Assembly (NCBI RefSeq): GCF_000820045.1
Contig: NZ_CDBJ01000015.1
Coordinates: forward strand, 1-64,000
DNA length: 64,000 nt
Direction: 5' to 3'
Origin: Aeromonas rivuli
Lineage (GTDB): Bacteria; Pseudomonadota; Gammaproteobacteria; Enterobacterales; Aeromonadaceae
The notes under the pieces are model-generated. The model worked only from the letters and a program-made list of their open reading frames with translations, was not told the origin of the DNA and ran no database searches. The position numbers and the translations under genes were made by a program. Shown in pieces: positions 20,868-29,598 of the stretch (its first letter is position 1; each line of letters starts with the position of its first letter).

Positions 20868-20884
20868 TATGTCTAACGGACATA
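20868..20884. promoter_or_regulatory. Candidate NrtR operator upstream of pncB
   Basis: TATGTC TAACG GACATA is a perfect 6-bp inverted repeat with a 5-bp spacer. It lies between the pncA stop and the pncB start, 24 bp from the latter. The same arm/spacer geometry occurs upstream of pncA and nrtR. Confidence 0.65.
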
Positions 20885-21511
20885 TCAGGCATCCAGCAGG
20901 CGTTGTATATCGGTCAGGCTCCGGGCCAGCTCGGCCCCGGCCTCAGTCATCTGGACATGGGCGCTGGCAATGGTCTCGGGGGCGATGCCACGGCAGGCAT
21001 CCAGATGCACTATGACGCGAAAACCGGCGTGGCGCAGCTGCAACACGCTGGTCTTGACGCAGTAGTCGGTGGCGAGGCCGCCGGCCAGCACTGTGCTGAC
21101 GTTGCGACTGTGCAGAAATTCGATGAGGCCGGTGCTGCGCCGCCCGGCCAGGTCATGGTAGCAGGCGCCATAGGGGTGCAGGTCGGGTTCTATGCCCTTC
21201 CAGACGAAGAAGTCATAGTCGATGGGGGCGGGCAGGCCGTCGAGCAGCTCGAAGCCCTGCGTGCCCGGCACGCAATGGCTCGGCCAGCTGAGATCCACAT
21301 TGGCGTGGGGCAGCGGCGTCAGGGGCTGGCCCGTGACCCAGAGTGGCGCTCGGGGATGGGCATCCTTGCTGCCGATACGCAGGCTGGCCAGGGCGGCCTG
21401 GCCATTGAGGGCGGCGACTATTTCGTCTCCGCCGGGCACGGGGAGCTCGTCGGGGCAGAGGGGAGTGAATCCCTTTTGCGCGTCTATATCCAGGCTGGCG
21501 ATGATTCCCAT
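20885..21511 (-). CDS. pncA: Nicotinamidase
   Basis: PncA hydrolyses nicotinamide to nicotinate, the substrate of PncB next door. ATG 21511 is preceded by CAGGAGC, giving 208 residues. The isochorismatase-fold catalytic triad is visible: Asp10 in LDIDAQKGF, Lys in FVWKGIEPD and Cys in GLATDYCVKTS. The metal-site stretch SKDAHP and WPSHCVPGTQG are also present. It is divergent from nrtR across an inverted repeat. Confidence 0.93.
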   Translation of the reverse strand: MGIIASLDIDAQKGFTPLCPDELPVPGGDEIVAALNGQAALASLRIGSKDAHPRAPLWVTGQPLTPLPHANVDLSWPSHCVPGTQGFELLDGLPAPIDYDFFVWKGIEPDLHPYGACYHDLAGRRSTGLIEFLHSRNVSTVLAGGLATDYCVKTSVLQLRHAGFRVIVHLDACRGIAPETIASAHVQMTEAGAELARSLTDIQRLLDA

Positions 21512-21523
21512 GAACGGCTCCTG

Positions 21524-21550
21524 CACATATTATCTATGTGATATTATCTA
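21524..21550. promoter_or_regulatory. Candidate NrtR operator between pncA and nrtR
   Basis: CACATA TTATC TATGTG (21524-21540) is a perfect inverted repeat with 6-bp arms and a 5-bp spacer. ATATTATCTA also occurs as a direct repeat at 21527-21536 and 21541-21550. The site sits 13 bp upstream of pncA and about 45 bp upstream of nrtR, so it can control both. Confidence 0.65.
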
Positions 21551-21585
21551 CCAAACATTAATGGAAGGCGAGCGAGACGAGCAAG

Positions 21586-22236
21586 ATGCCGAGCATGAGT
21601 CTGGACATGGTGGTGCTGCGTTTGAACGAAGAGCGGCTGGAATTGCTGCTTGAGCCGCGTCAACGCCCACCCTTTGCCCACTGTTGGCAACTGCCGGCCC
21701 GGCGGATCGACGAGCGCCGGGACCGGGATCTGGAGGATGCCTTGCAGCGGCTGCTGGCCGAGTGGGGCCTCGGGGTCTGCTATAGCGAACAGGTCTGCAC
21801 CCTGGGCGATCTGGCACGGGATCCCCGCGGCTGGTCCACCACCCTGGTTTACCTCTGTCTGGTCGGCCCCGAGTTGCAAGCGAGCCGGGGCCAATGGCAC
21901 CCGCTCGCCGATCTGGACCGATTGACCCTGGCATTTGATCACGATCGCCTCATTGGCAAAGGCCTGGAGCGGCTCATGATCAAGAGCCGCTACAGCACCT
22001 TGCCGGTGCAACTGCTCGGCCGTGAATTCACGCTCTCCGAGCTGCAACGGGCCTATGAGATCATCTTGCGGACCCCCATGAACACGGCGGCATTTCGCAA
22101 GCGGATCCATCGTGCCAACATCCTGGCCGACACCGGCCGCAAACGCACCGGTAAGCAGAGGCCCGCCAGCCTCTACCGGCTCGATGCCTCGCCCTGCATC
22201 CTCTTTGATCAAGTGATGCACGGCGCCGAGGTCTGA
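21586..22236 (+). CDS. nrtR: NAD metabolism regulator NrtR (Nudix-related)
   Basis: The 216-residue protein has an N-terminal Nudix-like domain (about 1-145) and a C-terminal winged helix (LGREFTLSELQRAYEIIL; AAFRKRIHRANIL; GKQRPASLYRL), the architecture of NrtR, which represses NAD salvage genes and binds ADP-ribose. The Nudix box is degenerate: the REUxEE core reads QRLLAEW, so hydrolysis is unlikely. It is divergent from pncA-pncB with two matching palindromes between. ATG 21595 is an alternative start. Confidence 0.9.
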   Translation: MPSMSLDMVVLRLNEERLELLLEPRQRPPFAHCWQLPARRIDERRDRDLEDALQRLLAEWGLGVCYSEQVCTLGDLARDPRGWSTTLVYLCLVGPELQASRGQWHPLADLDRLTLAFDHDRLIGKGLERLMIKSRYSTLPVQLLGREFTLSELQRAYEIILRTPMNTAAFRKRIHRANILADTGRKRTGKQRPASLYRLDASPCILFDQVMHGAEV

Positions 22237-22256
22237 AATAACTGACAAGGATGATC

Positions 22257-22733
22257 ATGATGGAGAAGCTGCTGGTCAGTGCCTGCTTGCTGGGGCAGCC
22301 CGTGCGTTACGACGGTCAGAGCAAGGGGATCCTCAGCGACTGGCTCACCACCCTGGGGGCCGAGGGGCGGACGCTGGCGTTTTGTCCCGAGGTCGCCGGT
22401 GGCTTGCCGACCCCGCGTCCACCTGCCGAGCGCCAGGGAGAGCGGGTGATCACGGTGACGGGGCTGGATGTCACCCGCGAGTTTGACCATGGGGCCGAAC
22501 TGGCCTTGGCGCTCTGCCTGCGGGAGAGGATCCGCTTCGCCCTGCTCAAGGAGGGGAGCCCCTCCTGCGGCAGCGGCCGTATCTACAACGGCCGTTTCGA
22601 AGGCGTTTCCATGGCAGGAGAGGGCAAAACCACGGCCTTGCTGCGCCGTCACGGCATTCAGGTGTTCAGCGAGGATCAGTTGCCCGAGCTGGCTCTGGCA
22701 CTCTCCCTGGCGGCCACTGCAGCGGGTTCCTGA
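22257..22733 (+). CDS. DUF523 (YbbK-type) protein
   Basis: The 158-residue cytoplasmic protein has the conserved cysteine-rich stretches of DUF523: VSACLLGQPVRYDGQSKG, AFCPEVAGGLPTPRPPAE and LLKEGSPSCGSGRIYNG. The conserved cysteines suggest a metal or Fe-S site; the function is not established. AAGG seven bases upstream favours ATG 22257 over the ATG at 22251. It follows nrtR by 20 bp, and its 3' end overlaps the convergent acyltransferase gene by 58 bp. Confidence 0.82.
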   Translation: MMEKLLVSACLLGQPVRYDGQSKGILSDWLTTLGAEGRTLAFCPEVAGGLPTPRPPAERQGERVITVTGLDVTREFDHGAELALALCLRERIRFALLKEGSPSCGSGRIYNGRFEGVSMAGEGKTTALLRRHGIQVFSEDQLPELALALSLAATAAGS

Positions 22734-23620
22734 GCTCGCTGCCACTGTTCCAATACCTCGTCCTTCTCCTGCCAGCGCTGGTTCAGCCATGCCTGAAAAC
22801 CGCGCTTGAACTGCTTGTCGTTGAAGTAGTCGCCCATCAGCGCCTCATCCACCGGCAGCTCCTCGATGCGCACCTGAATGCGCTTCATCCGCCCCATCAG
22901 AAAGTCCTTGAACGGCGTTTTGCTGTTGTCCGGGTAGCGGATGGTGACGTTGATCAGGCTGTCGAACTGTTCCCCCATGGCCGCCAGGGTGAAGGCCAGG
23001 CCTGCGGCCTTGGGCGGCATCAGATGACGATAAGGCGAGCGGCTCTGGGCCTGCTTCTGCGCCGTGACCCTGGTACCCTCGACAAAGTTGATGACGGTGG
23101 TGGGGAGATGGCGAAACTTCTCGCAGGCGTTGCGGGTTGTCTCGATATCCTGGCCGCGCAGGTGTGGATTGCGCAGCAAAAACTCCCGGGAATAACGGCG
23201 CATAAAGGGCATGTCCAGCCCCCAGCAGGCGAGCCCAAGCAGCGGGATATAGATAAGCTCGTGCTTCATGAAGAACTTGGGCACCGGCAACCTGTCGCGA
23301 AACAGGTGACCCAGCACCACGATGTCGGTCCAGCTCTGGTGGTTGCTGACGATGAGGTACCAGCCATCCCTGCGCAGTTGGCTGTTGTCTTCTATCTGCC
23401 ACTCGATGCGGGTGGTGAGGCGGATGACGAAGGCATTGCCGCTCAGCCACAGGCGCATGATGCCGTTGTTGATGTGGCTGCAGGCGCGATCGAGGGCCGG
23501 GATCGGCAGCAGCTTGAGCAGCGACACCAGCAGGATCAGGCTGGCGCACAGGGCGGTGAATATGATGGTCAGACTGACGCTTAGCAGCAGCACCAGGGGG
23601 CCGGGTAGCAGACTTAACAA
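22676..23620 (-). CDS. Membrane acyltransferase of the LPLAT/PlsC superfamily (YihG-like), copy 1
   Basis: The 314-residue protein has N-terminal membrane helices (about 5-40), the catalytic NHQSWTD (NHxxxxD) box, and the second motif NFVEGTRVT. It probably acylates a lysophospholipid-type acceptor at the inner membrane. The start appears to be TTG 23620, overlapping the stop of the upstream paralogue by 7 bp, so it depends on coupling. It converges on and overlaps the DUF523 gene. Confidence 0.85.
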   Translation of the reverse strand: MLSLLPGPLVLLLSVSLTIIFTALCASLILLVSLLKLLPIPALDRACSHINNGIMRLWLSGNAFVIRLTTRIEWQIEDNSQLRRDGWYLIVSNHQSWTDIVVLGHLFRDRLPVPKFFMKHELIYIPLLGLACWGLDMPFMRRYSREFLLRNPHLRGQDIETTRNACEKFRHLPTTVINFVEGTRVTAQKQAQSRSPYRHLMPPKAAGLAFTLAAMGEQFDSLINVTIRYPDNSKTPFKDFLMGRMKRIQVRIEELPVDEALMGDYFNDKQFKRGFQAWLNQRWQEKDEVLEQWQRAQEPAAVAARESARASSGN

Positions 23621-24519
23621 GGGCGTATCTCATCGCTCAGCAGTTGGTTCAGGGTCTGATCCTTGTCGTGCCAGATCCCGTTCAGCCACTGCTGGAAATC
23701 ATGTTGAAAGGCGGGATCGTTGAAATAATCCCCCACCAGATGTTGCTCTATGGGCAGGAAGCGCACCCTGACTCGAATAGTGCCAACCCGGCCGCACATA
23801 AAATCCCAGAAGCTCGGGATCCCGCCCGGGTAACCAATGGTCACATCGACCAGCTGATGCAGTTTGCCGTCCATGGCCGCCAGGGTGAAGGCGATACCGC
23901 CTGCTCTGGGATGGAGCAGGTGACGATAGGGAGCCCTCTGCTTGTCATGCTTGTGAGCCGTGAAGCGGGTTCCCTCAACGAAGTTCATCACGCTTACCGG
24001 GATATGCTGGAACTTGGCACAGGCTTGCCGGGTTGTTTCTATGTCCTTTCCCTTCAAATATGGCTTTTTTTCCAGCAACTTCTTCGAATATCGCCGCATG
24101 AAGGGAAAGTCGAGCGCCCACCATGCCAGCCCGAGAAAGGGTACCCAAATCAGCTCTTTCTTCAGGAAAAACTTCAGAAAGGGGATTTTTTGATTAAAAA
24201 CCCGCTGCAGTACCAGTATGTCGACCCAGGATTGGTGGTTGGCAATCACCATATACCACTGGTTAAGGCGAGATTTGTCCAGTCCGACCACCTCGAATTG
24301 GGTCTTGGTGAGGGTTTGCTGGATCAGATTATTGAAACCAATCCAGTGACTGGCGCAGCCATCGAGCAGGGCACTGCAGCGGGTACGCCAGGGGGCGAGA
24401 GGGATCAGCAGTTTGAGCAGGGCCAATCCCAGTATGGGCATCACCCAGAACAAGGTATTGAGGAAATAGAGCAGGGTAGAGAGGCTGCCACGCAGGCTCT
24501 CTATCAGCTTGTTTTTCAT
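23614..24519 (-). CDS. Membrane acyltransferase of the LPLAT/PlsC superfamily (YihG-like), copy 2
   Basis: This 301-residue paralogue of the next gene has the same layout: two hydrophobic N-terminal segments, NHQSWVD, PFMRRYSKKLL, and NFVEGTRFTAHK. The two share many blocks (for example GKDIETTRQAC / GQDIETTRNAC and YRHLL/YRHLM), so they arose by tandem duplication. Its lower GC around residues 80-160 differs a little from the partner. Confidence 0.87.
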   Translation of the reverse strand: MKNKLIESLRGSLSTLLYFLNTLFWVMPILGLALLKLLIPLAPWRTRCSALLDGCASHWIGFNNLIQQTLTKTQFEVVGLDKSRLNQWYMVIANHQSWVDILVLQRVFNQKIPFLKFFLKKELIWVPFLGLAWWALDFPFMRRYSKKLLEKKPYLKGKDIETTRQACAKFQHIPVSVMNFVEGTRFTAHKHDKQRAPYRHLLHPRAGGIAFTLAAMDGKLHQLVDVTIGYPGGIPSFWDFMCGRVGTIRVRVRFLPIEQHLVGDYFNDPAFQHDFQQWLNGIWHDKDQTLNQLLSDEIRPC

Positions 24520-24654
24520 GGGCTTGGTTCCGTTTGCTGGCGAAAATTCGATTAAGTGGTCAGATGTGTCGCCATAATATCAGCCGTTCATGGGCGAGAC
24601 CAAGGGGTGAGTGGTTTCTGTTTGAGGCTTTATTTGCGGAGAAAGCGCCCCTGT

Positions 24655-26169
24655 CTAGCCGCCGCGCAGTCTGCTCAGCAGCCTGTCCATGGCGCGATAC
24701 CCCAGCGCCTCGACCAGATGTGCCTTCTCGATCTGGGTCTTGCCAGCGAGATCGGCCAGGGTGCGGGACACCCGCAGTATCCGATGCCAGGCGCGGATGC
24801 TGAGGCCGAGTCGTTGGATGGCTGTCTCCAAAAAATCGGCATCTTGTGGTGATAACCGGCAAACGTCTTCGATTTCCCTGCTATCGAGCAGGTTATTCAG
24901 CTTGCCGCTGCGAGCCAGCATCCGATCGCGCGCCCCCAGTACCCTGTCGCGGATCTGGGCACTGGGTTCGCCGCGCTGGGCCTTGCCGGTCAGGCTGCCC
25001 TTGGGCAAGAGCGGCACCTCCACGGTGAGATCGAAGCGGTCGAGGAAGGGACCGGAGAGTCTGCCGAGATAGCGCAGTATCTGATCCGGGCTGGCGCGGC
25101 TCAGGCCGTCGCCGAAGTGGCCGCAGGGGCTGGGGTTCATGGCGCCAATCAACTGGAAGCGGGCGGGAAAATCCACCTGGCGGGCGGCCCGGCTGATGGT
25201 GATGTGGCCCGTCTCCAGCGGCTCGCGCAGGGCATCGAGTACCTTGCGCTCGAACTCGGGCAGTTCATCCAGGAAGAGCACACCATTGTGGGCCAGGGAG
25301 ATCTCACCTGGCCTGGGGTGGCTGCCACCACCAACCAGGGCCACCGCCGAGGCGCTGTGATGGGGGGTGCGATAGGGTCTCTGGTGCCAGTGACCCTGTC
25401 TCGGGGTCAGACCGCCGATGGAGTGAATGGCGGCGGTCTGCTGGGCCTCCTCTTCGCTGAGCGGCGGCAGTATGCCGGGCAGACGACTGGCCAGCATGCT
25501 CTTGCCGGTGCCAGGCGGGCCGATGAACAGCAGGTTGTGGCAGCCAGCCGCGGCTATCTCCAGCGCGCGTTTGGCCTGGGATTGACCTATCACATCCTGC
25601 AGATCCGCCACATCGGGCCTCTGGCTGTCGGGTTGAGGGAGTGGCAGCGGCAACTCATATTGGCCGGCGAGCCAGGCGGTCACCGCCAGCAGCTGGTGGG
25701 CACAGCGCACCCTGGCATTCTGGATGAGGGCGGCCTCGACCCCATTGGCGGTGGGCACCAGCAGGGTACGACCGGCATCGCGACAGGCGAGCACGGCGGG
25801 CAGCACACCGAGCACGGGCCGGATCTCGCCGGTCAGGGCCAACTCCCCCAAAAACTCATGATCGATCAGGTATGTTGCCGGTATCTGCTTGGATGCGGCG
25901 AGAATGCCGAGAGCGATGGCCAGGTCGAAGCGACCCCCTTCCTTGGGCAAGTCTGCCGGGGCCAGATTGACGGTGATGCGCTTGGCTGGGAACTCGAAGT
26001 TGCCGTTGAGCAGGGCGCTGCGCACCCTGTCCCGCGACTCCTTCACCGAGGTCTCGGGCAGGCCCACGATATTGAAGGCGGGCAGGCCATTGGAGAGGTG
26101 AACTTCCACCGTCACTTGCGGTGCCTGGATCCCCAGGCTGGCACGACTATAAACCACAGCTAATGACAT
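24655..26169 (-). CDS. comM: ComM/YifB family AAA+ ATPase (Mg-chelatase-like)
   Basis: ComM is a hexameric AAA+ helicase that promotes branch migration during natural transformation. The 504-residue protein has an N-terminal Lon-protease-like domain (MSLAVVYSRASLGIQAPQV; GLPAFNIVGLPETSVKESRDRVRSAL), Walker A GPPGTGKS near 217-224, Walker B GVLFLDELPEF, and a C-terminal lid (LSIRAWHRILRVSRTLADL). AAGGA about eight bases before ATG 26169 supports this start over one three codons upstream. It is divergent from the ilv operon, as E. coli yifB is. Confidence 0.94.
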   Translation of the reverse strand: MSLAVVYSRASLGIQAPQVTVEVHLSNGLPAFNIVGLPETSVKESRDRVRSALLNGNFEFPAKRITVNLAPADLPKEGGRFDLAIALGILAASKQIPATYLIDHEFLGELALTGEIRPVLGVLPAVLACRDAGRTLLVPTANGVEAALIQNARVRCAHQLLAVTAWLAGQYELPLPLPQPDSQRPDVADLQDVIGQSQAKRALEIAAAGCHNLLFIGPPGTGKSMLASRLPGILPPLSEEEAQQTAAIHSIGGLTPRQGHWHQRPYRTPHHSASAVALVGGGSHPRPGEISLAHNGVLFLDELPEFERKVLDALREPLETGHITISRAARQVDFPARFQLIGAMNPSPCGHFGDGLSRASPDQILRYLGRLSGPFLDRFDLTVEVPLLPKGSLTGKAQRGEPSAQIRDRVLGARDRMLARSGKLNNLLDSREIEDVCRLSPQDADFLETAIQRLGLSIRAWHRILRVSRTLADLAGKTQIEKAHLVEALGYRAMDRLLSRLRGG

Positions 26170-26369
26170 AAACCCCATCCTTGAGTTGAGTTATGTTCTG
26201 ACTAACTGCAATTTGTCAGTGTTTTATACCAGCCAGATTCGACTGATATAGTTAAACTTAGTGGCTTGTAATGTAATAAATGCTTGCCTGATAAATTTCA
26301 TCATGCTAGTTCTAATAGCCATTCGCGGTAACAGCCGCCCAGATTTCATCGGATTTTGTGGTAGTAACT

Positions 26370-26468
26370 ATGAACATGGCTTCCCGTTTCGTCAGCATTA
26401 TTGTGGTCCTAGTGGTGATTATTATCACACCGCTCGGGGCTCGTTTAGCTGCACGGAACAAGGGATAG
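26370..26468 (+). CDS. ilvL: ilv operon leader peptide IlvL
   Basis: A 32-codon reading frame starts at 26370 and encodes a peptide with a run rich in branched-chain residues ([11 protein letters not shown]), like E. coli IlvL. Twelve of residues 8-22 are Ile, Val or Leu. Starvation for any of these stalls the ribosome there and favours antitermination. A terminator hairpin follows 30 bp downstream and ilvG 86 bp downstream. Confidence 0.88.
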   Translation: MNMASRFVSIIVVLVVIIITPLGARLAARNKG

Positions 26469-26498
26469 ACCCACTACCGGACAGAACGAAACAAGCGA

Positions 26499-26530
26499 CC
26501 CCCGAGCCTCACGGCCCGGGGGTTTTTTTT
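26499..26530 (+). terminator. Transcription attenuator of the ilv operon
   Basis: CCCCCGAGCC, loop TCAC, GGCCCGGGGG form a 10-bp stem with one A-C mismatch, followed by eight T residues. It lies between ilvL and ilvG, exactly where an attenuator is expected. Confidence 0.9.
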
Positions 26531-26554
26531 CGACCAAGGAATAGGATTTTCTCC

Positions 26555-28201
26555 ATGAACGGCGCGCACTATTTGGTACAGGCACTCAAGCAGCAGGGAG
26601 TCACCCAGGTGTTCGGTTACCCGGGCGGCGCCATCATGCCGGTCTACGATGCGCTCTATGACGGTGGTCTGGCCCATCAGCTCTGCCGCCATGAGCAGGG
26701 TGCCGCCATGGCCGCGGTGGGCTATGCCCGCGCCTCCGGTCAGGTCGGGGTCTGCATCGCCACCTCGGGTCCCGGCGCCACCAATCTGGTGACCGGCCTG
26801 GCAGAGGCGCTGCTCGACTCAGTGCCCCTGGTGGCGATCAGTGGCCAGGTAGCCTGCGCCGCCGTCGGTACCGATGCGTTTCAGGAAGTGGATGTGCTCG
26901 GCATGTCGCTCTCCTGTACCAAGCACTCCTTCATGGTCACGGACGTTGCCGAGCTGGGCCAGGTCATCGCCGAGGCTTTTGCCATCGCAACGGAAGGTCG
27001 CCCCGGCCCGGTACTCATCGATTTTCCCAAGGATGTACAACTGGCCGCCATGCCCCCGCAACATCCCCAGCTTGCCGTGGACGAACCTGAGCCGCTCTGC
27101 CCGCAGGCCCTGGAAGCCGCCCGGGCGCTGCTCGCGGCGGCCGAGCGTCCGGTGCTCTACGTCGGCGGTGGCGTGGGCATGGCCAATGCGGAAGATCAGC
27201 TGCGCGCGTTCGCAGCAGTCACTGGCATGCCAGCGGTCACCACCCTCAAGGGGATTGGGGCGCTCGACCCCGACAGCCCCGTCTATCTCGGCATGCTCGG
27301 TATGCACGGCACCAAGGCCGCCAACTTCGCGGTGCAGCAGTGCGATCTGTTACTGGTGGTCGGTGCCCGTTTCGATGATCGGGTGACCGGCAAGCTTGAC
27401 GAGTTCGCCCCCCATGCCAGGGTGGTCCATCTGGACGTGGACGCCGCCGAGTTCGGCAAGCGTCGCGCCGCCGAGGTGGGTATCAGCACAGATCTGAGAC
27501 TGGTGCTGCCCGCCCTGGCCATGACCCTCGATATCACACCCTGGCGCGAACACTGTGCGAGCATGGCCCGCGAATATGCGTTTCGCTACGACCACCCGGG
27601 GCAGCCCATCTATGCGCCAGCCCTGCTCAAGCAGCTCTCGACGCTGCTGCCAGATAGCAGCGTGGTCGCCTGCGACGTCGGTCAGCACCAGATGTGGGTG
27701 GCCCAGCACATGCGCTTCACCAGCCCGCGCAATCACCTCTCCAGCGCCGGGCTCGGCACCATGGGCTTCGGTCTGCCCGCCGCCATCGGGGCCAAGATGT
27801 CCCGCCCCGAGGACGAGGTGGTGCTGGTGAGTGGTGACGGCTCCTTCATGATGAACGTGCAGGAGCTGGGCACCATACGCCGGGCCCAGCTCAAGGTGAA
27901 GATGGTGCTGATCGACAACCAACGGCTCGGCATGGTGCGCCAGTGGCAGGAGCTGTTCTTCGACGGCCGCTACAGCGAGACCATCCTCTCCGACAACCCG
28001 GATTTCATCGCCCTGGCGGCCGCCTTTGGCATCCCCGGTGAAACCATCACCCGCAAGGATGAGATCGCCGGTGCCCTGGATCGCCTGCTCGGCAGCGAGA
28101 GCGCCTATCTGCTGCATGTCGCTATCTCAGAGGAAGAGAATGTCTGGCCCCTGGTACCACCGGGAGTCGCCAACCACAAGATGATGGAACAACGCCCATG
28201 A
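26555..28201 (+). CDS. ilvG: Acetolactate synthase isozyme II large subunit
   Basis: IlvG condenses pyruvate with pyruvate or 2-oxobutyrate, using thiamine diphosphate and FAD. From ATG 26555 it has 548 residues, the same as the E. coli enzyme. The ThDP Glu lies in [19 protein letters not shown], and the diphosphate-binding motif is [13 protein letters not shown] through [15 protein letters not shown]. The frame is intact, unlike E. coli K-12 ilvG, which has a frameshift. The stop overlaps ilvM (ATGA). Open sequence upstream in the same phase overlaps the leader and is not part of the gene. Confidence 0.97.
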   Translation: MNGAHYLVQALKQQGVTQVFGYPGGAIMPVYDALYDGGLAHQLCRHEQGAAMAAVGYARASGQVGVCIATSGPGATNLVTGLAEALLDSVPLVAISGQVACAAVGTDAFQEVDVLGMSLSCTKHSFMVTDVAELGQVIAEAFAIATEGRPGPVLIDFPKDVQLAAMPPQHPQLAVDEPEPLCPQALEAARALLAAAERPVLYVGGGVGMANAEDQLRAFAAVTGMPAVTTLKGIGALDPDSPVYLGMLGMHGTKAANFAVQQCDLLLVVGARFDDRVTGKLDEFAPHARVVHLDVDAAEFGKRRAAEVGISTDLRLVLPALAMTLDITPWREHCASMAREYAFRYDHPGQPIYAPALLKQLSTLLPDSSVVACDVGQHQMWVAQHMRFTSPRNHLSSAGLGTMGFGLPAAIGAKMSRPEDEVVLVSGDGSFMMNVQELGTIRRAQLKVKMVLIDNQRLGMVRQWQELFFDGRYSETILSDNPDFIALAAAFGIPGETITRKDEIAGALDRLLGSESAYLLHVAISEEENVWPLVPPGVANHKMMEQRP

Positions 28202-28485
28202 ACCACGCCCCGCTGGCTAGCAACACGGCTCCCCTGAGCCAGGTCAACACCCTGGAGATCCACGCGAAATCCAGGCCCGAAGTGATGGAACGAGTACTGC
28301 GAGTGGTGCGCCACCGCGGCTTCAATCTCAATGCCCTGCATATGGAGCAAGATTGCCAACAGCTGCGGATCACGGTTACTGTCGAGTCGACGCGTCCCAT
28401 CGCGCAGCTGTGGAGTCAGCTGGTCAAGCTGGTGGACGTCTCCCGGGTCGATGCACTGGAACCGCAGCCCAGAATAAACCCATAA
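28198..28485 (+). CDS. ilvM: Acetolactate synthase isozyme II regulatory subunit
   Basis: The 95-residue ACT-domain protein ([30 protein letters not shown]) forms the small subunit of the IlvGM enzyme. It overlaps ilvG by four bases, which would keep the two subunits in balance. Confidence 0.92.
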   Translation: MNHAPLASNTAPLSQVNTLEIHAKSRPEVMERVLRVVRHRGFNLNALHMEQDCQQLRITVTVESTRPIAQLWSQLVKLVDVSRVDALEPQPRINP

Positions 28486-28497
28486 GGAGCAGCAAGC

Positions 28498-29430
28498 ATG
28501 TCACAGGCCACCCACCCTCAATTCATCTGGTTCAACGGCAATATGGTGCCCTGGCAAGATGCCCAGGTACACGTCATGAGTCATGCCTTGCACTACGGCT
28601 CCTCGGTGTTCGAGGGGGTGCGTGCCTACGACACCCCCAAGGGCACCTGCATCTTCCGCCTGCAGGAGCACAGTCGGCGCCTGTTCGATTCCGCCAGGAT
28701 CTACTGGATGGATGTGCCCTTCAGCGAGGCCGAGGTGAACGACGCCTGTCGCGCTGTGGTCCGTGCCAATGGCCTCAAGAGCGGCTACCTGCGCCCACTC
28801 GCCTTTATCGGCAACGTAGGACTGGGGCTGCATCCGCCGCTGGATGCCAAGGCGGATCTCATCGTTGCCGCCCTGCCCTGGGGCGCCTATCTGGGGGAAG
28901 AAGGGCTGAAAAACGGGGTGGACGTGTGCGTCACCTCCTGGAATCGACTCGCTCCCAACACCATACCGACCGGGGCCAAGGCCGGCGGCAACTACCTCTC
29001 GTCACAGCTCATCAGCCGGGAGGCCAAGCGCAACGGCTATGCCGAAGGGCTGGCACTGGACGTGAACGGCTACCTGAGCGAGGGGGCGGGGGAGAACCTC
29101 TTCCTGGTGAAGAATGGGGTACTGTTCACACCGCCCGCTACCGCCGCCATCCTGCCCGGCATCACCCGCGACACCATAATGACGCTCGCACGAGACCTCG
29201 GATATGAGGTGCGCGAGCAGGCACTGCCCCGCGAGGCGCTCTATGTGGCCGACGAGATCTTCATGACCGGCACCGCCGCCGAGGTGACTCCAGTGCGCTC
29301 CGTGGATCGAATGCAGGTGGGGGCAGGCTGCCGTGGACCCATCACCGAGCAGTTGCAGAATGCCTTCTTCGGCCTGTTCAACGGCCAGACCGAGGATAAA
29401 TGGAACTGGCTCACCCCGGTCGACGATTGA
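28498..29430 (+). CDS. ilvE: Branched-chain amino acid aminotransferase
   Basis: The 310-residue PLP class IV (fold IV) enzyme transfers amino groups to the keto acids of Val, Leu and Ile. Conserved blocks include SHALHYGSSVFEGVRAY, RLQEHSRRLFDSA, the PLP-lysine region PTGAKAGGNYLSSQ, and EGAGENLFLV. AAGGAG lies upstream of ATG 28498, 12 bp after ilvM. Confidence 0.96.
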   Translation: MSQATHPQFIWFNGNMVPWQDAQVHVMSHALHYGSSVFEGVRAYDTPKGTCIFRLQEHSRRLFDSARIYWMDVPFSEAEVNDACRAVVRANGLKSGYLRPLAFIGNVGLGLHPPLDAKADLIVAALPWGAYLGEEGLKNGVDVCVTSWNRLAPNTIPTGAKAGGNYLSSQLISREAKRNGYAEGLALDVNGYLSEGAGENLFLVKNGVLFTPPATAAILPGITRDTIMTLARDLGYEVREQALPREALYVADEIFMTGTAAEVTPVRSVDRMQVGAGCRGPITEQLQNAFFGLFNGQTEDKWNWLTPVDD

Positions 29431-29438
29431 TGGACAGC

Positions 29439-29459
29439 GCGGGCGACGTTGTCGCCCGC
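29439..29459 (+). other. Perfect hairpin between ilvE and ilvD
   Basis: GCGGGCGAC, loop GTT, GTCGCCCGC form a 9-bp GC-rich stem right after the ilvE stop in the 168-bp spacer. No T run follows, so it may act as an mRNA stability or processing element rather than a terminator. Confidence 0.55.
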
Positions 29460-29598
29460 AGATAGCCAGGCCAGAAGAGAGAGCAAGTGCCGAGTCGGCT
29501 ATGGCAAGGGCCACGTCCTTTGCCACAACCGATTCGAATTGACGGTTTCGCATCATTAATTTGCCCAGCAGGGCTCATGTATTCAGGGAGTAGAGACA

